Source: Brachynemurus nebulosus (Eukaryota; Arthropoda; Insecta; Neuroptera; Myrmeleontidae). Taken from it: a DNA stretch of 64,000 bases. The notes beneath the pieces are model-generated. The model was not told where the DNA came from. It searched no databases and was given only the letters and a program-made list of their open reading frames with translations. Shown in pieces: positions 1 to 9,759 of this stretch (its first letter is position 1; each line of letters opens with the position of its first letter). The position numbers were made by a program, and so were the translations under genes. The DNA lies in the NCBI GenBank assembly GCA_035578155.1, contig JAPWDM010000005.1:13544832-13608831 (forward strand), given 5' to 3'.

Positions 1-1835
1 GCGTATTCCTTTAATAAAAATAAAAACAATATATAAAAATACAGTGCATATTTATGAAATTAATAGTAAACAAATACTTGTCAAAAAACATGCAATTACT
101 TACATGGAAAAAAATTATAAAATAATATCACAAAAAGGTATTTTTTATGAAATTAAAATTTAAAATTAAAAACTTAAAAACATTGTTGTATAAAAGAAAA
201 ATTATTTGTTCGATAATTACATTGTGAATTAATTTTTAAAAAAAAAAAATATATATATAAAATTCAGTTACAGTGTTGGCAAACAAAATGACAACGTGCG
301 AAAAAAGTTGGCGGTTTATATATGTTTCGGCAAAGTATTGGGCGCGAATTTGTTGAAGGTGTGACTGTATTGGCTGTCAAGTTCAGACGAGTCCGTGGCA
401 AGGTTGGCGTTGGGATGTATGGAACATATCCAGCAATGTTCTAGAAAGAATCTTTTTCTAGAATGTGCTTCTGTTTGTATTACTGTGGGGTTTTCAAAAT
501 CAAAACGATGGTTGTTGTGCCATGAATGTTGTGCTAGGCCGGAGCTAGTGTCGCCACGTTGGACATTTCGACGATGCTGATCAAGTCTGTGCGATAGTTT
601 TTGTTTGGTGTTACCCACATAGGCCGCATCACAATCCCGACAACGGATCATATAAACCACATTTTGACGGTTGCTTGTGGAGGTTGAGGGTTTTAAATTT
701 GAATAAAAATTTTTTAGGTTTGTGGAATATTGGAAAGCTGGGTGGAGACTAAAAGGTTTCAAGATTTTTTTAATATTTTCAGAGTGCTGTCCGGTAAAAG
801 GAAGAGAAAAATAATGTTTGTTGAGCGTGTTCTGCTTAAAGGAGTTTTCGGAACAATTATTGAAAAGTCTATGAGTCAATTTTTTGGTAATATTCAATAT
901 TAATTTTTTGGGGTAGTTATTAAGCGTTAAAATATGTTGAGCATTTCTCAGCGCACGGGGACGGTGAAGATGGTGACTCAATCTGAGGGATCTATTTATC
1001 AAATTTGAAGCTACGTTATATTTTAATTATGAAGTGTGAACTGAGTGATAATTTAGGATACGGGAGGAAACATAAGGCTTTCTATACCACATTGAAGAAA
1101 GAAGATTTTGTTTTTTGAAAATAAGTGTATCGAGAAATGTTAGTTGATTATTGTTTTCTAATTCTATTGTAAATTTTAGGTTATGGTGAAAATTGTTAAA
1201 ATTATGAAGTACATGGTCCACAAAATCAAAGGGAATGGCTGTAAAAATATCGTCAACATATTTAAAGAAAAAGGGGACAGTGCAGTCTAACCTGTCTAAA
1301 ACGGTATCAACTAGATGATCCATGACGATATTGCAGGCTGTTACAGAAAGGGAGGCCCCCATTGGAAAACCAGATATTTGCTGGAAAAAACTAGTATGGA
1401 ATTTTGTGGTGAAAAAACTATTATTCAAAATTAATTGTAAACCCTCAATAAAAGTGTCATAGTCTAAGTCAGTGTTTTTTTTAATGTTGTCCCAATTTAT
1501 CCTCACCTGATCAAGAAAAATGTCCACTGCACAATTTGTAAAAAGTGCTTCTACGTCAAGGGAAGCAAGTTTATAACCTGTTGGCAATTTGAAATTGTTA
1601 ATTTTGTTTACAAACTCAAAGGAATTTTTTAAATCATATTTGCTCTGAAAGGATTTTCTTATAATACCGCTAAAAAACTTGTCAATGTTGTTAAGGATGG
1701 AATTATTGGTGGCACAAATGGAGCGGAAAGGTACCTCATCAGGGGTGTTGAAAATTTTATGGATTTTAGGGAGGAAGTACATGTGGCGAAAGGGCGTGAT
1801 ACGAAGGTTTTAATTTTTTGGCGGTATTGGTGGTT
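1..1835 (-). mobile_element. Penelope-like element, left inverted copy, 5'-truncated
   Basis: Minus-strand copy of the element whose intact twin lies at 1854-3728. It holds the reverse transcriptase and GIY-YIG region (1782 down to 316), followed by about 315 bases of AT-rich 3' untranslated sequence. Its 3' terminus, including the equivalent of the hammerhead-like motif seen at 3681-3730, would lie just left of the window. The 5' break at 1835 is shared with the right copy. No target duplication can be assessed because the outer end is missing. Confidence 0.9.
316..1782 (-). pseudogene. Penelope-like RT/GIY-YIG polyprotein, broken by one stop codon
   Basis: This reading frame is collinear with the 488-codon frame at 1907-3373 and encodes the same protein, except for a TAA at 1027-1029 where the twin has CAA (Gln, in the SQL tripeptide after the HSVHT stretch), and Arg for Lys in the RPRAL(R/K)NAQH segment. 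The stop falls between the reverse transcriptase core and the GIY-YIG domain, so the two halves remain open but separated. Upstream of the first ATG the coding sequence is cut off by the element's 5' truncation. It is therefore a dead copy twice over: truncated and interrupted. The near identity to the twin suggests that the nonsense change is recent. Confidence 0.92.
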
Positions 1836-1853
1836 TGCAAACAATAAATTTAT

Positions 1854-3728
1854 AACCACCAATACCGCCAAAAAATTAAATCCTTCGTATCACGCCCTTT
1901 CGCCACATGTACTTCCTCCCTAAAATCCATAAAATTTTCAACACCCCTGATGAGGTACCTTTCCGCTCCATTTGTGCCACCAATAATTCCATCCTTAACA
2001 ACATTGACAAGTTTTTTAGCGGTATTATAAGAAAATCCTTTCAGAGCAAATATGATTTAAAAAATTCCTTTGAGTTTGTAAACAAAATTAACAATTTCAA
2101 ATTGCCAACAGGTTATAAACTTGCTTCCCTTGACGTAGAAGCACTTTTTACAAATTGTGCAGTGGACATTTTTCTTGATCAGGTGAGGATAAATTGGGAC
2201 AACATTAAAAAAAACACTGACTTAGACTATGACACTTTTATTGAGGGTTTACAATTAATTTTGAATAATAGTTTTTTCACCACAAAATTCCATACTAGTT
2301 TTTTCCAGCAAATATCTGGTTTTCCAATGGGGGCCTCCCTTTCTGTAACAGCCTGCAATATCGTCATGGATCATCTAGTTGATACCGTTTTAGACAGGTT
2401 AGACTGCACTGTCCCCTTTTTCTTTAAATATGTTGACGATATTTTTACAGCCATTCCCTTTGATTTTGTGGACCATGTACTTCATAATTTTAACAATTTT
2501 CACCATAACCTAAAATTTACAATAGAATTAGAAAACAATAATCAACTAACATTTCTCGATACACTTATTTTCAAAAAACAAAATCTTCTTTCTTCAATGT
2601 GGTATAGAAAGCCTTATGTTTCCTCCCGTATCCTAAATTATCACTCAGTTCACACTTCACAATTAAAATATAACGTAGCTTCAAATTTGATAAATAGATC
2701 CCTCAGATTGAGTCACCATCTTCACCGTCCCCGTGCGCTGAAAAATGCTCAACATATTTTAACGCTTAATAACTACCCCAAAAAATTAATATTGAATATT
2801 ACCAAAAAATTGACTCATAGACTTTTCAATAATTGTTCCGAAAACTCCTTTAAGCAGAACACGCTCAACAAACATTATTTTTCTCTTCCTTTTACCGGAC
2901 AGCACTCTGAAAATATTAAAAAAATCTTGAAACCATTTAGTCTCCACCCAGCTTTCCAATATTCCACAAACCTAAAAAATTTTTATTCAAATTTAAAACC
3001 CTCAACCTCCACAAGCAACCGTCAAAATGTGGTTTATATGATCCGTTGTCGGGATTGTGATGCGGCCTATGTGGGTAACACCAAACAAAAACTATCGCAC
3101 AGACTTGATCAGCATCGTCGAAATGTCCAACGTGGCGACACTAGCTCCGGCCTAGCACAACATTCATGGCACAACAACCATCGTTTTGATTTTGAAAACC
3201 CCACAGTAATACAAACAGAAGCACATTCTAGAAAAAGATTCTTTCTAGAACATTGCTGGATATGTTCCATACATCCCAACGCCAACCTTGCCACGGACTC
3301 GTCTGAACTTGACAGCCAATACAGTCACACCTTCAACAAATTCGCGCCCAATACTTTGCCGAAACATATATAAACCGCCAACTTTTTTCGCACGTTGTCA
3401 TTTTGTTTGCCAACACTGTAACTGAATTTTATATATATTTTTTTTTTTTAAAAATTAATTCACAATGTAATTATCGAACAAATAATTTTTCTTTTATACA
3501 ACAATGTTTTTAAGTTTTTAATTTTAAATTTTAATTTCATAAAAAATACCTTTTTGTGATATTATTTTATAATTTTTTTCCATGTAAGTAATTGCATGTT
3601 TTTTGACAAGTATTTGTTTACTATTAATTTCATAAATATGCACTGTATTTTTATATATTGTTTTTATTTTTATTAAAGGAATACGCCTGAAGACGGAAGC
3701 ACTAGCTCTTCCGAAACCGGTTGCGCAA
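1854..3728 (+). mobile_element. Penelope-like element, right copy, 5'-truncated
   Basis: Plus-strand copy with an uninterrupted frame, an AT-rich 3' region (3374-3680) and a terminal motif resembling a hammerhead ribozyme. Penelope-like elements are retroelements with a telomerase-related reverse transcriptase and usually a GIY-YIG endonuclease. They often carry terminal repeats that can be in inverted order, and inverted partial copies are a known product of their integration. Here the truncation point lies just upstream of the LPKIHK motif. The right boundary beyond about 3730 is not defined. Confidence 0.88.
1907..3373 (+). CDS. Penelope-like reverse transcriptase with GIY-YIG endonuclease (N-truncated, 488 codons)
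   Basis: The protein copies element RNA into DNA and nicks the target. The N-terminal MYFLPKIHK is the conserved Penelope LPKIHK block. SLDVEALFTN (residues about 73-82) carries the first catalytic Asp; FPMGASLSVTACN (about 139-151) is the next core motif; KYVDDIF (about 174-180) is the catalytic YVDD box. The GIY-YIG domain runs from about residue 378: VVYMIRC and AAYVG are the paired GIY and YIG strands, LSHRLDQH gives the catalytic Arg, and FLEHC the acidic residue, with CRDC Cys pairs as in Penelope/Poseidon-type endonucleases. In-frame codons continue upstream to 1880 (RITPFRH) before a stop, so the ATG at 1907 is only the first Met after truncation. The N-terminal part of the RT is missing, so the protein is probably inactive although its frame is open. 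Confidence 0.92.
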   Translation: MYFLPKIHKIFNTPDEVPFRSICATNNSILNNIDKFFSGIIRKSFQSKYDLKNSFEFVNKINNFKLPTGYKLASLDVEALFTNCAVDIFLDQVRINWDNIKKNTDLDYDTFIEGLQLILNNSFFTTKFHTSFFQQISGFPMGASLSVTACNIVMDHLVDTVLDRLDCTVPFFFKYVDDIFTAIPFDFVDHVLHNFNNFHHNLKFTIELENNNQLTFLDTLIFKKQNLLSSMWYRKPYVSSRILNYHSVHTSQLKYNVASNLINRSLRLSHHLHRPRALKNAQHILTLNNYPKKLILNITKKLTHRLFNNCSENSFKQNTLNKHYFSLPFTGQHSENIKKILKPFSLHPAFQYSTNLKNFYSNLKPSTSTSNRQNVVYMIRCRDCDAAYVGNTKQKLSHRLDQHRRNVQRGDTSSGLAQHSWHNNHRFDFENPTVIQTEAHSRKRFFLEHCWICSIHPNANLATDSSELDSQYSHTFNKFAPNTLPKHI

Positions 3729-3730
3729 TT
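3681..3730 (+). ncRNA. Candidate hammerhead-ribozyme motif at Penelope 3' end
   Basis: The order of parts matches a type I hammerhead. CGC (3684-3686) could pair with GCG (3723-3725) as stem I. The core CTGAAGA is at 3687-3693 (consensus CUGANGA). A stem-loop GGAAG/CTTCC (3695-3699 with 3708-3712) stands for stem II, GAAA is at 3713-3716, the minimal stem III CCGG at 3717-3720, and the GUU cleavage triplet at 3720-3722. One extra C after the core (3694) is irregular. Hammerheads with very short stem III are known from Penelope-like elements. Activity is not shown. Confidence 0.55.
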
Positions 3731-4914
3731 TTTAAATTAAATTAATCTTTCATTTTATTTTTTCCTGATGACTTCCACTCCTAATGTTTCCATTATTTAT
3801 ATATTTTATGTGTTTCGACTAAAAATATTATTTCGTTATGTATATTTGTTATAAATGCGAATATATTAAACTATGAACAGGCATAGATATGTAAATATCG
3901 ATATTAGATTTCATTAAAATTTAAAAATATATTATCGGTAATTATAAATATAATATAATTAACAAAAATAGATGTTCATTCTATTTTACATTATGTTAAG
4001 ACGGCAACATGGTTATTATATTTTTATCTAATTACAAGAAAAAGTCAGTATTGTTTTTTGTTCAGGGGTATTAGACCATAGTATAAACAAGTACATTGAA
4101 ATACATGTGCTGAAATGATGTCGCCAGTCTTGGTCTGCCCGACTACTAGTCCGTAACCCCATGCTTTTTGAGAAGCAGTGTAAATACAGCTACCTTTATA
4201 TGCACTGATCATCAGCCGACGACCAGATGTATCAGATTTCATTCATTCTTAAGTATCTTCACCTTCCACATATAAAAGATATGAAAAAATACTATCTATC
4301 CTTATCATTTTATCACTCACTGAATACTTCTCTTTCTCAGTTCGTCGAAAAGATTTCTGAATAAAAAAAAAAATTATGAAACAGGAGCACAGTTTACTTT
4401 TCGAACACATGTTCATTACCATTAGAGTTCATTATTACCATTATTTACAATGCATTCACCAATTTTGAATATTGTTGCTACCGGTTGTTGCACTCTCCAG
4501 GGCTTGTGCAAGCAGTAAATTTCCGGTCTGGAAACATTTATAAGTATTTACATACATATATGCATTACTTACTACATCCGGCCACCAGGTTCTTCAAGCT
4601 GAAAAGAAGGATTTTTTACATATGTTTGAAGAAAAATGAAGAAGGTGGAGCCGCTGTTTCTCTCCGCTTACATCGAGATTTAAAACATGTAGGGATGCTA
4701 GTGTAGTTAGGGCTTTGTTTGATTGCGTATAGTTACAACGGCTAGCAGCATTGGTCTGTTATTTGTGAATAAGCACGCGACTGCAACAAGCAAGAATGTA
4801 TTGTTTTTGTAAAATGATATTTTAGATATTTGCAATAAGGGTACCAATTTCATTTCTATTTTGTTGTTGATTTACCTACTGTAATTATTTTTACAGATAT
4901 TTTTGGGTATTTTA
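3731..4914. other. AT-rich stretch, no gene recognised
   Basis: I see only short chance frames. The segment at about 4045-4240 is less AT-rich and has a 65-codon frame on the minus strand with no recognisable motif. Nothing here supports a promoter or an exon. Confidence 0.5.
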
Positions 4915-4919
4915 CATAA

Positions 4920-5133
4920 GGGAGGTTTACTTGAGAGTTGTTTAAAAAAATCGATAGAAATTGGTAGCTAATTATGTGTAGAATATGTACCCAAAGTGAT
5001 TTTGCTGAAAGTAATTTAAGGGAAGGTTTACTTGAGATTTTATAAAAAAAATCGACTTTTTTTGCCGAAATTGATAGCAAATTATGTGTAGAATATGTTC
5101 CCAAAGTGATTTTACTGAAAATAATTTAAAAAC
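4920..5133. repeat. Tandem duplication of ~100-113 bp at the left end of the 880-bp element
   Basis: Unit 1 (4920-5019) and unit 2 (5020-5133) each begin with GGGA(A)GGTTTACTTGAGA and share GTGTAGAATATGT and CCCAAAGTGATTTT. The left terminal repeat is thus present twice. Confidence 0.8.
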
Positions 5134-5799
5134 AAGATTCTTGCACATTAACCGAATCCAGCTTTCTATAAAAAGAAAATTCAAAAAACGTAGTTCACGG
5201 AATAATGAATATTAAATATAAAATTTTGAAAATACGTTTCTTTATATATATTTTATAATATTTCGGAACTACATTTTTGGAACTGGCGGACACGATAACT
5301 CAAAAACTATTCGATGGATCTTTTTTCTAATTTTTTATTTTAAAGATAATTCAATTCTTCGGCACCTCTACCCAAGTTCGATACACTTTCAATATTTTTT
5401 GTATTTTTAAGTTTACTTTAAAGAGCGAAAAATAAGATAAAAATCGTAATCAAAAGTTCAAACATCCGCCATTTTTGTTTCTTTCAGCAATTTATTGATA
5501 TTATAGGTAGAGGTGCCGGTACTCTTCATATATTTTATAAATCTTTTTTGTTTTTGGATTTCGGTGGTTTATTACCGGCGCTAGGATGTCCGCCAACAAG
5601 GCATTGGATTTTCGGATCGTCACACTGCAGTATCTATAAAATGGACAATCTTTTATATTTTTCCTTGAACAATTTTTTTTGTATAGTTTAATACTTAATA
5701 AATATGTGTACAAAATTTGAAATTGATATTTATTTCCGTTCTTGAGAAAAAAATTCTAGAAAAATACATAATTTTTAAGGACTCTCGAGTAAACCACCC
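4920..5799. mobile_element. 880-bp TIR element with 5-bp target duplication CATAA
   Basis: The left end GGGAGGTTTACTTGAGAGT and the right end, read on the other strand, GGGTGGTTTACTCGAGAGT form 19-bp terminal inverted repeats with two mismatches. CATAA lies immediately outside both ends (4915-4919 and 5800-5804). No transposase frame is visible, so the element is non-autonomous. Inside are a tandem duplication near the left end and a subterminal inverted pair around TGGCGGACA (5285) and TGTCCGCC (5587). Superfamily not assigned. Confidence 0.8.
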
Positions 5800-5804
5800 C
5801 ATAA

Positions 5805-6129
5805 GGAAACTTAAATTGTTTGTATTAGCTAGAAATTTGTTCAAATCGAAGTGACAACTAGTAACTAAAACACATATGAGATCGTTCCTAGGCTACGTAA
5901 TCCGTCCCCCGTTCGTGTAGACAAAAGGTGGTCTTTGTCTTGAGTCAAAAATACACTCGATTGAAATAATATATTTTTTATAGTTTAGTCCAATATCTAT
6001 TTAAAAAATCTCAACACTGACTGACAGACAACGCACTGCCTAAACCGTTGGGTTTAGAAGAATTACGTTTTGCACAGGAGTTCCGTGTATAACGTAACTG
6101 AGCACCAATTGTATGGTATTTTGAAGTAT
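5805..6129 (-). repeat. Relic of the LINE-tail-like repeat (minus strand) at 6010-6110
   Basis: Positions 6010-6110 on the minus strand read CCCAACGGTTTAGGCAGTGC followed by CTGTCAGTCAGTG, the same signature as the three tandem units at 31280-31985. The remainder, 5805-6009, holds nothing I can name. Confidence 0.6.
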
Positions 6130-6462
6130 AAATACCCCTGTCGCAGCATCCTGCATAACATAGCGAATTTCCGTTTATAAAAGTTAGTTTTTCTTGGAAA
6201 CTAGTTATCATAGAATAATAGTTTAAAGATCTTTTTTATGTGATTTTTTCTTCTCTTTCCAATGGTGTAAAAAAATTTCACAAAAATTTTTGAATAAGGA
6301 AAAATTTTGGCAAAAACTAATTTTTTTCACGAAAATTGACAAAAAAACCATGTTCCGGGCATCGGACGTGTCTGGTCAACGAACTCGTTCAACGGTTTTG
6401 GACTTCCAATATTTTGACCAAATTTCATAAACGTAAGACATTTTGTTCGACAGTTATCGCGC

Positions 6463-6552
<90 letters not shown>

Positions 6553-6558
6553 GTATAT

Positions 6559-6611
<53 letters not shown>

Positions 6612-6633
6612 TGTATATATATGTATATACATG

Positions 6634-6692
<59 letters not shown>

Positions 6693-6818
6693 TAGGCTTT
6701 ATAATATTATTTTCGGCTTTTAGGGACCTCAAAACAAATTTCTGCCGTAGTCCCGAGCTCAAGTCGCGTCATGACAGTGGCTGTAATAGCTGAATTCCAT
6801 TCTGGAAATTCGCTAAAA
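6130..6818. mobile_element. Repeat family D, copy 1, with long (TA)n core
   Basis: It starts with AATACCCCTGTCGCAGCATC and CATAACATAGCGAATTTCC and ends with CTGTAATAGCTGAATT and GGAAATTCGCTAAAA. The motif TAGCGAATTTCC at the start is inverted at the end, giving a short terminal inverted repeat. The middle has the conserved GGACGTGTCTGG block, then a ~220-bp TA tract, then a block including AGGGACCTCAAAACA. The same arrangement recurs at 11905-14243, with partial copies near 48.7, 49.4 and 55.8 kb. No coding sequence is recognised. Confidence 0.65.
6466..6687. repeat. (TA)n microsatellite, ~220 bp, interrupted by TG/CA steps
   Basis: Almost pure TA dinucleotides with a few ATGTAT and ACATGT interruptions in the second half. 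It gives spurious Tyr-Ile frames on both strands. Confidence 0.97.
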
Positions 6819-7249
6819 AATATGTTACTATGACTATTGAAATAAAAAATATCTTATTTAATAAATCATTAAAACTAACTGACATCCTGAAATGTTGCCG
6901 ATGGTAAATCCATCGGGTGGGTATACGGCTAGTTTTTTCAGAAAATGCATCTGTTTCCTGTGAAAATTTAACTATGAAAATTGTGTCACCAAATGATAAC
7001 ATAAGTCTGAGGTAGTTCTGCGAAATTTCAAAATGCCATATGCACATCATAAGTAATCCATGACTCCAAATGCTCACACTTCTTAAGAAGCCCAGCGTAG
7101 GTTTCTACATAACTCCCCCCTCAGCCGCGGGGGGTGTTATATATTTAAAATTTGTTTATATAGTTTGAAAAATATTTAAACAGTTCACGGTGGTAGCGCT
7201 GTGAAACAGAGTATAATTTTTTATGCCAGTGTATATCAGTGGCATCAAC

Positions 7250-7445
7250 TTTTTGAGTTATACCGAAACACAAAAAATATGCTACCAGTGGGAAGTGGCA
7301 CACAGCTTCCTCGTACTCATTAACAGACTCATCCAATCTTTAAAACGATTTTATGCCCAAAGACAGACATGGTAAACTGCTTCTTAACTTTTTTAATCGA
7401 CTATATAACTATGGAAATTAAGAAAAAACTAGCTGCGTAGACACT
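7250..7445. repeat. Dispersed repeat E, copy 1
   Basis: It shares ACAGCTTCCTCGTAC, TAACAGACT, AATCTTTAAA and TATATAACTATGGAAATTA with 39430-39690 in the same orientation and order. It looks like an old interspersed repeat without visible termini. The adjoining 63-codon minus frame (7145-7336) shows no recognisable domain. Confidence 0.6.
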
Positions 7446-7446
7446 A

Positions 7447-9095
7447 ACAAGTAAAGGTCCCGAGGCCGGACCTATCGATTTTGATGAAACTTAAATATGT
7501 TGTAGAACACTAAAAACTAAGGGACACGTATTTTTTTTTATCTGCGGAAAAACGGTTTGAAGGGGTGAAACCGCCCTCCAAAAATTGGGGTAAAAATTTA
7601 ATTTTTCAAATATCTCGAAAACAGTAAGAGATAGAGCAAAAGTTTAAATTGGCGATATTACTCTTTTTTAAAGAGCTATCTATTGATATGCAATTTGTTC
7701 AAATTACATCAACAGGGGTGGTTGGGGGTTAAAATTTGGGGGTTAATTTTGCAAAAAGGGGGTGAAAAATAAATAATATAAAAATTTTGTTTACAGATTT
7801 GAAATCTACGTCAAAAAATCTAATTGACCTGTTTTTGCTCAATATCCTAATATTAAGTCTAGGGGTAGTTAACTAGAGGGTGACTATGTCGAATAATCCT
7901 ACTATTTGGGTATTTCAAGAAGTTCTTCTTCATGGAAAATAGCTTAAGACAATTAGAATAACGTAGAAATGAAATTCTTTAATTCAAAATTGAGTTTGAG
8001 CAACATTGGACAGGGGATGGGTCACCCTCTTAAATTACATACTAGTTTATATACACTAATTTTTGCTATTAACACACTGATAGTGGGTAAAATAATGTCA
8101 CAATAAGTGGTTCTGAAGTTGGACTATCATATGTAAGGTCTTTATTAGGTTTGTTTTTTAATGGATATTATAGTTTTCCTTATCGAAAATTATCGATACC
8201 GAAAATTACATAACCTAACCTAAAATAACGAAACCTAATAAAAACCTTACATACGATAGTCTAACTTCAGAACCATCTATTGTGACATTATTACCCCCTG
8301 TCAGTGTGTTAATTGCAAAAATTAGTGTATGTAAACTAGTATGTAATTCAAGAGGGTGACTCACCCCCTCTCCAATGTTGCTCAAAATCAATTTTGAATT
8401 CGAGAATTTCATTTTAGTCCAACTTCAGAACCACTTATTGTGACATTATTTTACCCACTATCAGTGTGTTAATAGCAAAAATTAGTGTATATAAACTAGT
8501 ATGTAATTTAAGAGGGTGACCCACCCCCTCTCTAATGTTGCTCAAACTCAATTTTGAATTCGAAAATTTCATTTCTACGTTATTCTAATTGTCTTAAGCT
8601 ATTTTCCATGAAGAAGAATTTCTTGAAATACCCAAATAGTAGGATTATTCGACATAGTCACCCTCTAGTTAACTACCTCTAGACTTAATATTAGGATATT
8701 GAGCAAAAACAGGTCAATTAGATTTTTTGACGTAGATTTCAAATCTGTAAACAAAATTTTTATATTGTTTATTTTTCACCCCCTTTTTGCAAAATTAACC
8801 CCCAAATTTTAACCCCCAACCACCCCTGTTGATGTAATTTGAACAAATTTCATATCAATAGATAGCTCTTTAAAAAAGAGTAATATCGCCAATTTAAACT
8901 TTTGCTCTATCTCTTACTGTTTTCGAGATATTTGAAAAATTAAATTTTTACCCCCAATTTTTGGAGGGCGATTTCACCCCTTCAAACCGTTTTTCCGCAG
9001 ATAAAAAAAAATACGTGTCCCTTAGTTTTTGGTGTTCTACAATATATTTAAGTTTCATCGAAATCGATAGGTCCGGCCTCGGGACCTTTACTTGT
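7447..9095. mobile_element. 1.65-kb foldback element (long inverted repeat)
   Basis: The left arm 7447 to about 8157 is inverted at about 8225-9095. Both ends read ACAAGTAAAGGTCCCGAGGC inward. The arms are ~95% alike with small indels; the right arm is longer because it carries a ~158-bp tandem duplication. The unpaired centre is about 70 bp. No transposase is encoded, and the small frames inside are incidental. A diverged half-copy lies at 52284-52975. A clear target duplication was not found. Confidence 0.88.
8259..8574. repeat. Tandem duplication inside the right foldback arm
   Basis: Unit 1 (8259-8417) and unit 2 (8418-8574) both run from CTTCAGAACCA to GAATTTCATTT or AAATTTCATTT. The left arm has only one equivalent (about 7972-8130), so the duplication arose after the foldback formed, or the left arm lost a unit. 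Confidence 0.85.
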
Positions 9096-9419
9096 AAGTT
9101 AACTAAAAAAAGTAACTGCGAAATGTAACTTTTACTTCAAATTCTCACCAATCACACAAAAATCAATATTTTTAATATTCCCTACGTGTTTCACTAGCTA
9201 TAACAATGTGAATTAAGATGATATTTTTTATTTTGTTCCAGATTCAAATTTGCACTAGCTATACAATGATATACCTATATACTTTGGGAGAATGGTTCCA
9301 GCATTGACGTTTTCCAATATTTATCAATAATAGCTTTTATTAATTTATTAATTTATTTATTTTTTTTTTATACTTCAGTATACGCCTAATAATATCTGTA
9401 AATAGTATATCCTTATAAC

Positions 9420-9751
9420 CATAGAACACTAGAAGCAAACTAATATAAAAAAGTGTAGCTCGCTCGGAGTCATTTGTTGGTCTGTCACAGCTTAAGGCAT
9501 TTAGTCAGTCGGTGTCGATCACCGAATGCACTACGATTGTTATGTATTGTAAGACCATTATTGCTTGAGTTGCACGTTGGTCTGTCCGATAATACGTGTT
9601 TTGTAGTTGTGTGTGTGAAGCAAACATCAAACCAACACCACTATAAACAGTGTGTTCCTACACAACATAGTGGTACGAAGTGGAGGGGATTTTACGTCAC
9701 CTTTCTGCTACAGTCGGAATACTAACTATCATATAGTAGTTTGGCCCATTG
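9420..9751. mobile_element. hAT-type MITE, copy 1 (332 bp)
   Basis: The element starts CATAGAACACTAGAAGC and ends GGCCCATTG; terminal CA...TG fits hAT elements. Identical 8-bp sequences CTTATAAC flank it at 9412-9419 and 9752-9759. It is homologous along its length to 45768-46104 and 56038-56344 (both inverted relative to it), sharing AGAAGCAAACTAAT, GTGTAGCTCGCT, TTTGTTGGTCTGTC and TTTTACGTCACC. The 83- and 97-codon frames here are not conserved and I do not regard them as genes. Confidence 0.85.
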
Positions 9752-9759
9752 CTTATAAC

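Larger units (their letters stand above)
1..3686. repeat. Near-perfect 3.7-kb palindrome made of two Penelope-like elements
   Basis: The sequence 1-1835 is the reverse complement of 1854-3686 with only a few differences: one substitution creating a stop, one Lys/Arg change, a base near 1809 and small length changes in A/T runs. The central unpaired spacer is 18 bases, 1836-1853. Base 1 of the window already lies in the left arm, so the left arm probably continues outside the window. Each arm is a 5'-truncated Penelope-like element, with the 5' ends facing each other. Confidence 0.95.

Noticed and set aside
395..580. 61-codon frames at 395-580 and 3109-3294
   Set aside because: Antisense shadows of the GIY-YIG domain, duplicated because the arms are identical.
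1659..1871. 70-codon minus frame crossing the palindrome centre
   Set aside because: Shadow frame overlapping the RT coding sequence of the left Penelope copy.
6336..6762. Long Tyr-Ile open frames on both strands
   Set aside because: They translate the TA microsatellite; no codon structure or conserved domain. The same applies to 12198-12419, 13884-14240, 48848-49039 and 54768-54980.
8195..8230. Telomere-like TAACCTAACCTAA
   Set aside because: Only two TTAGG-type units, located in the centre of the foldback element; not an interstitial telomere array.
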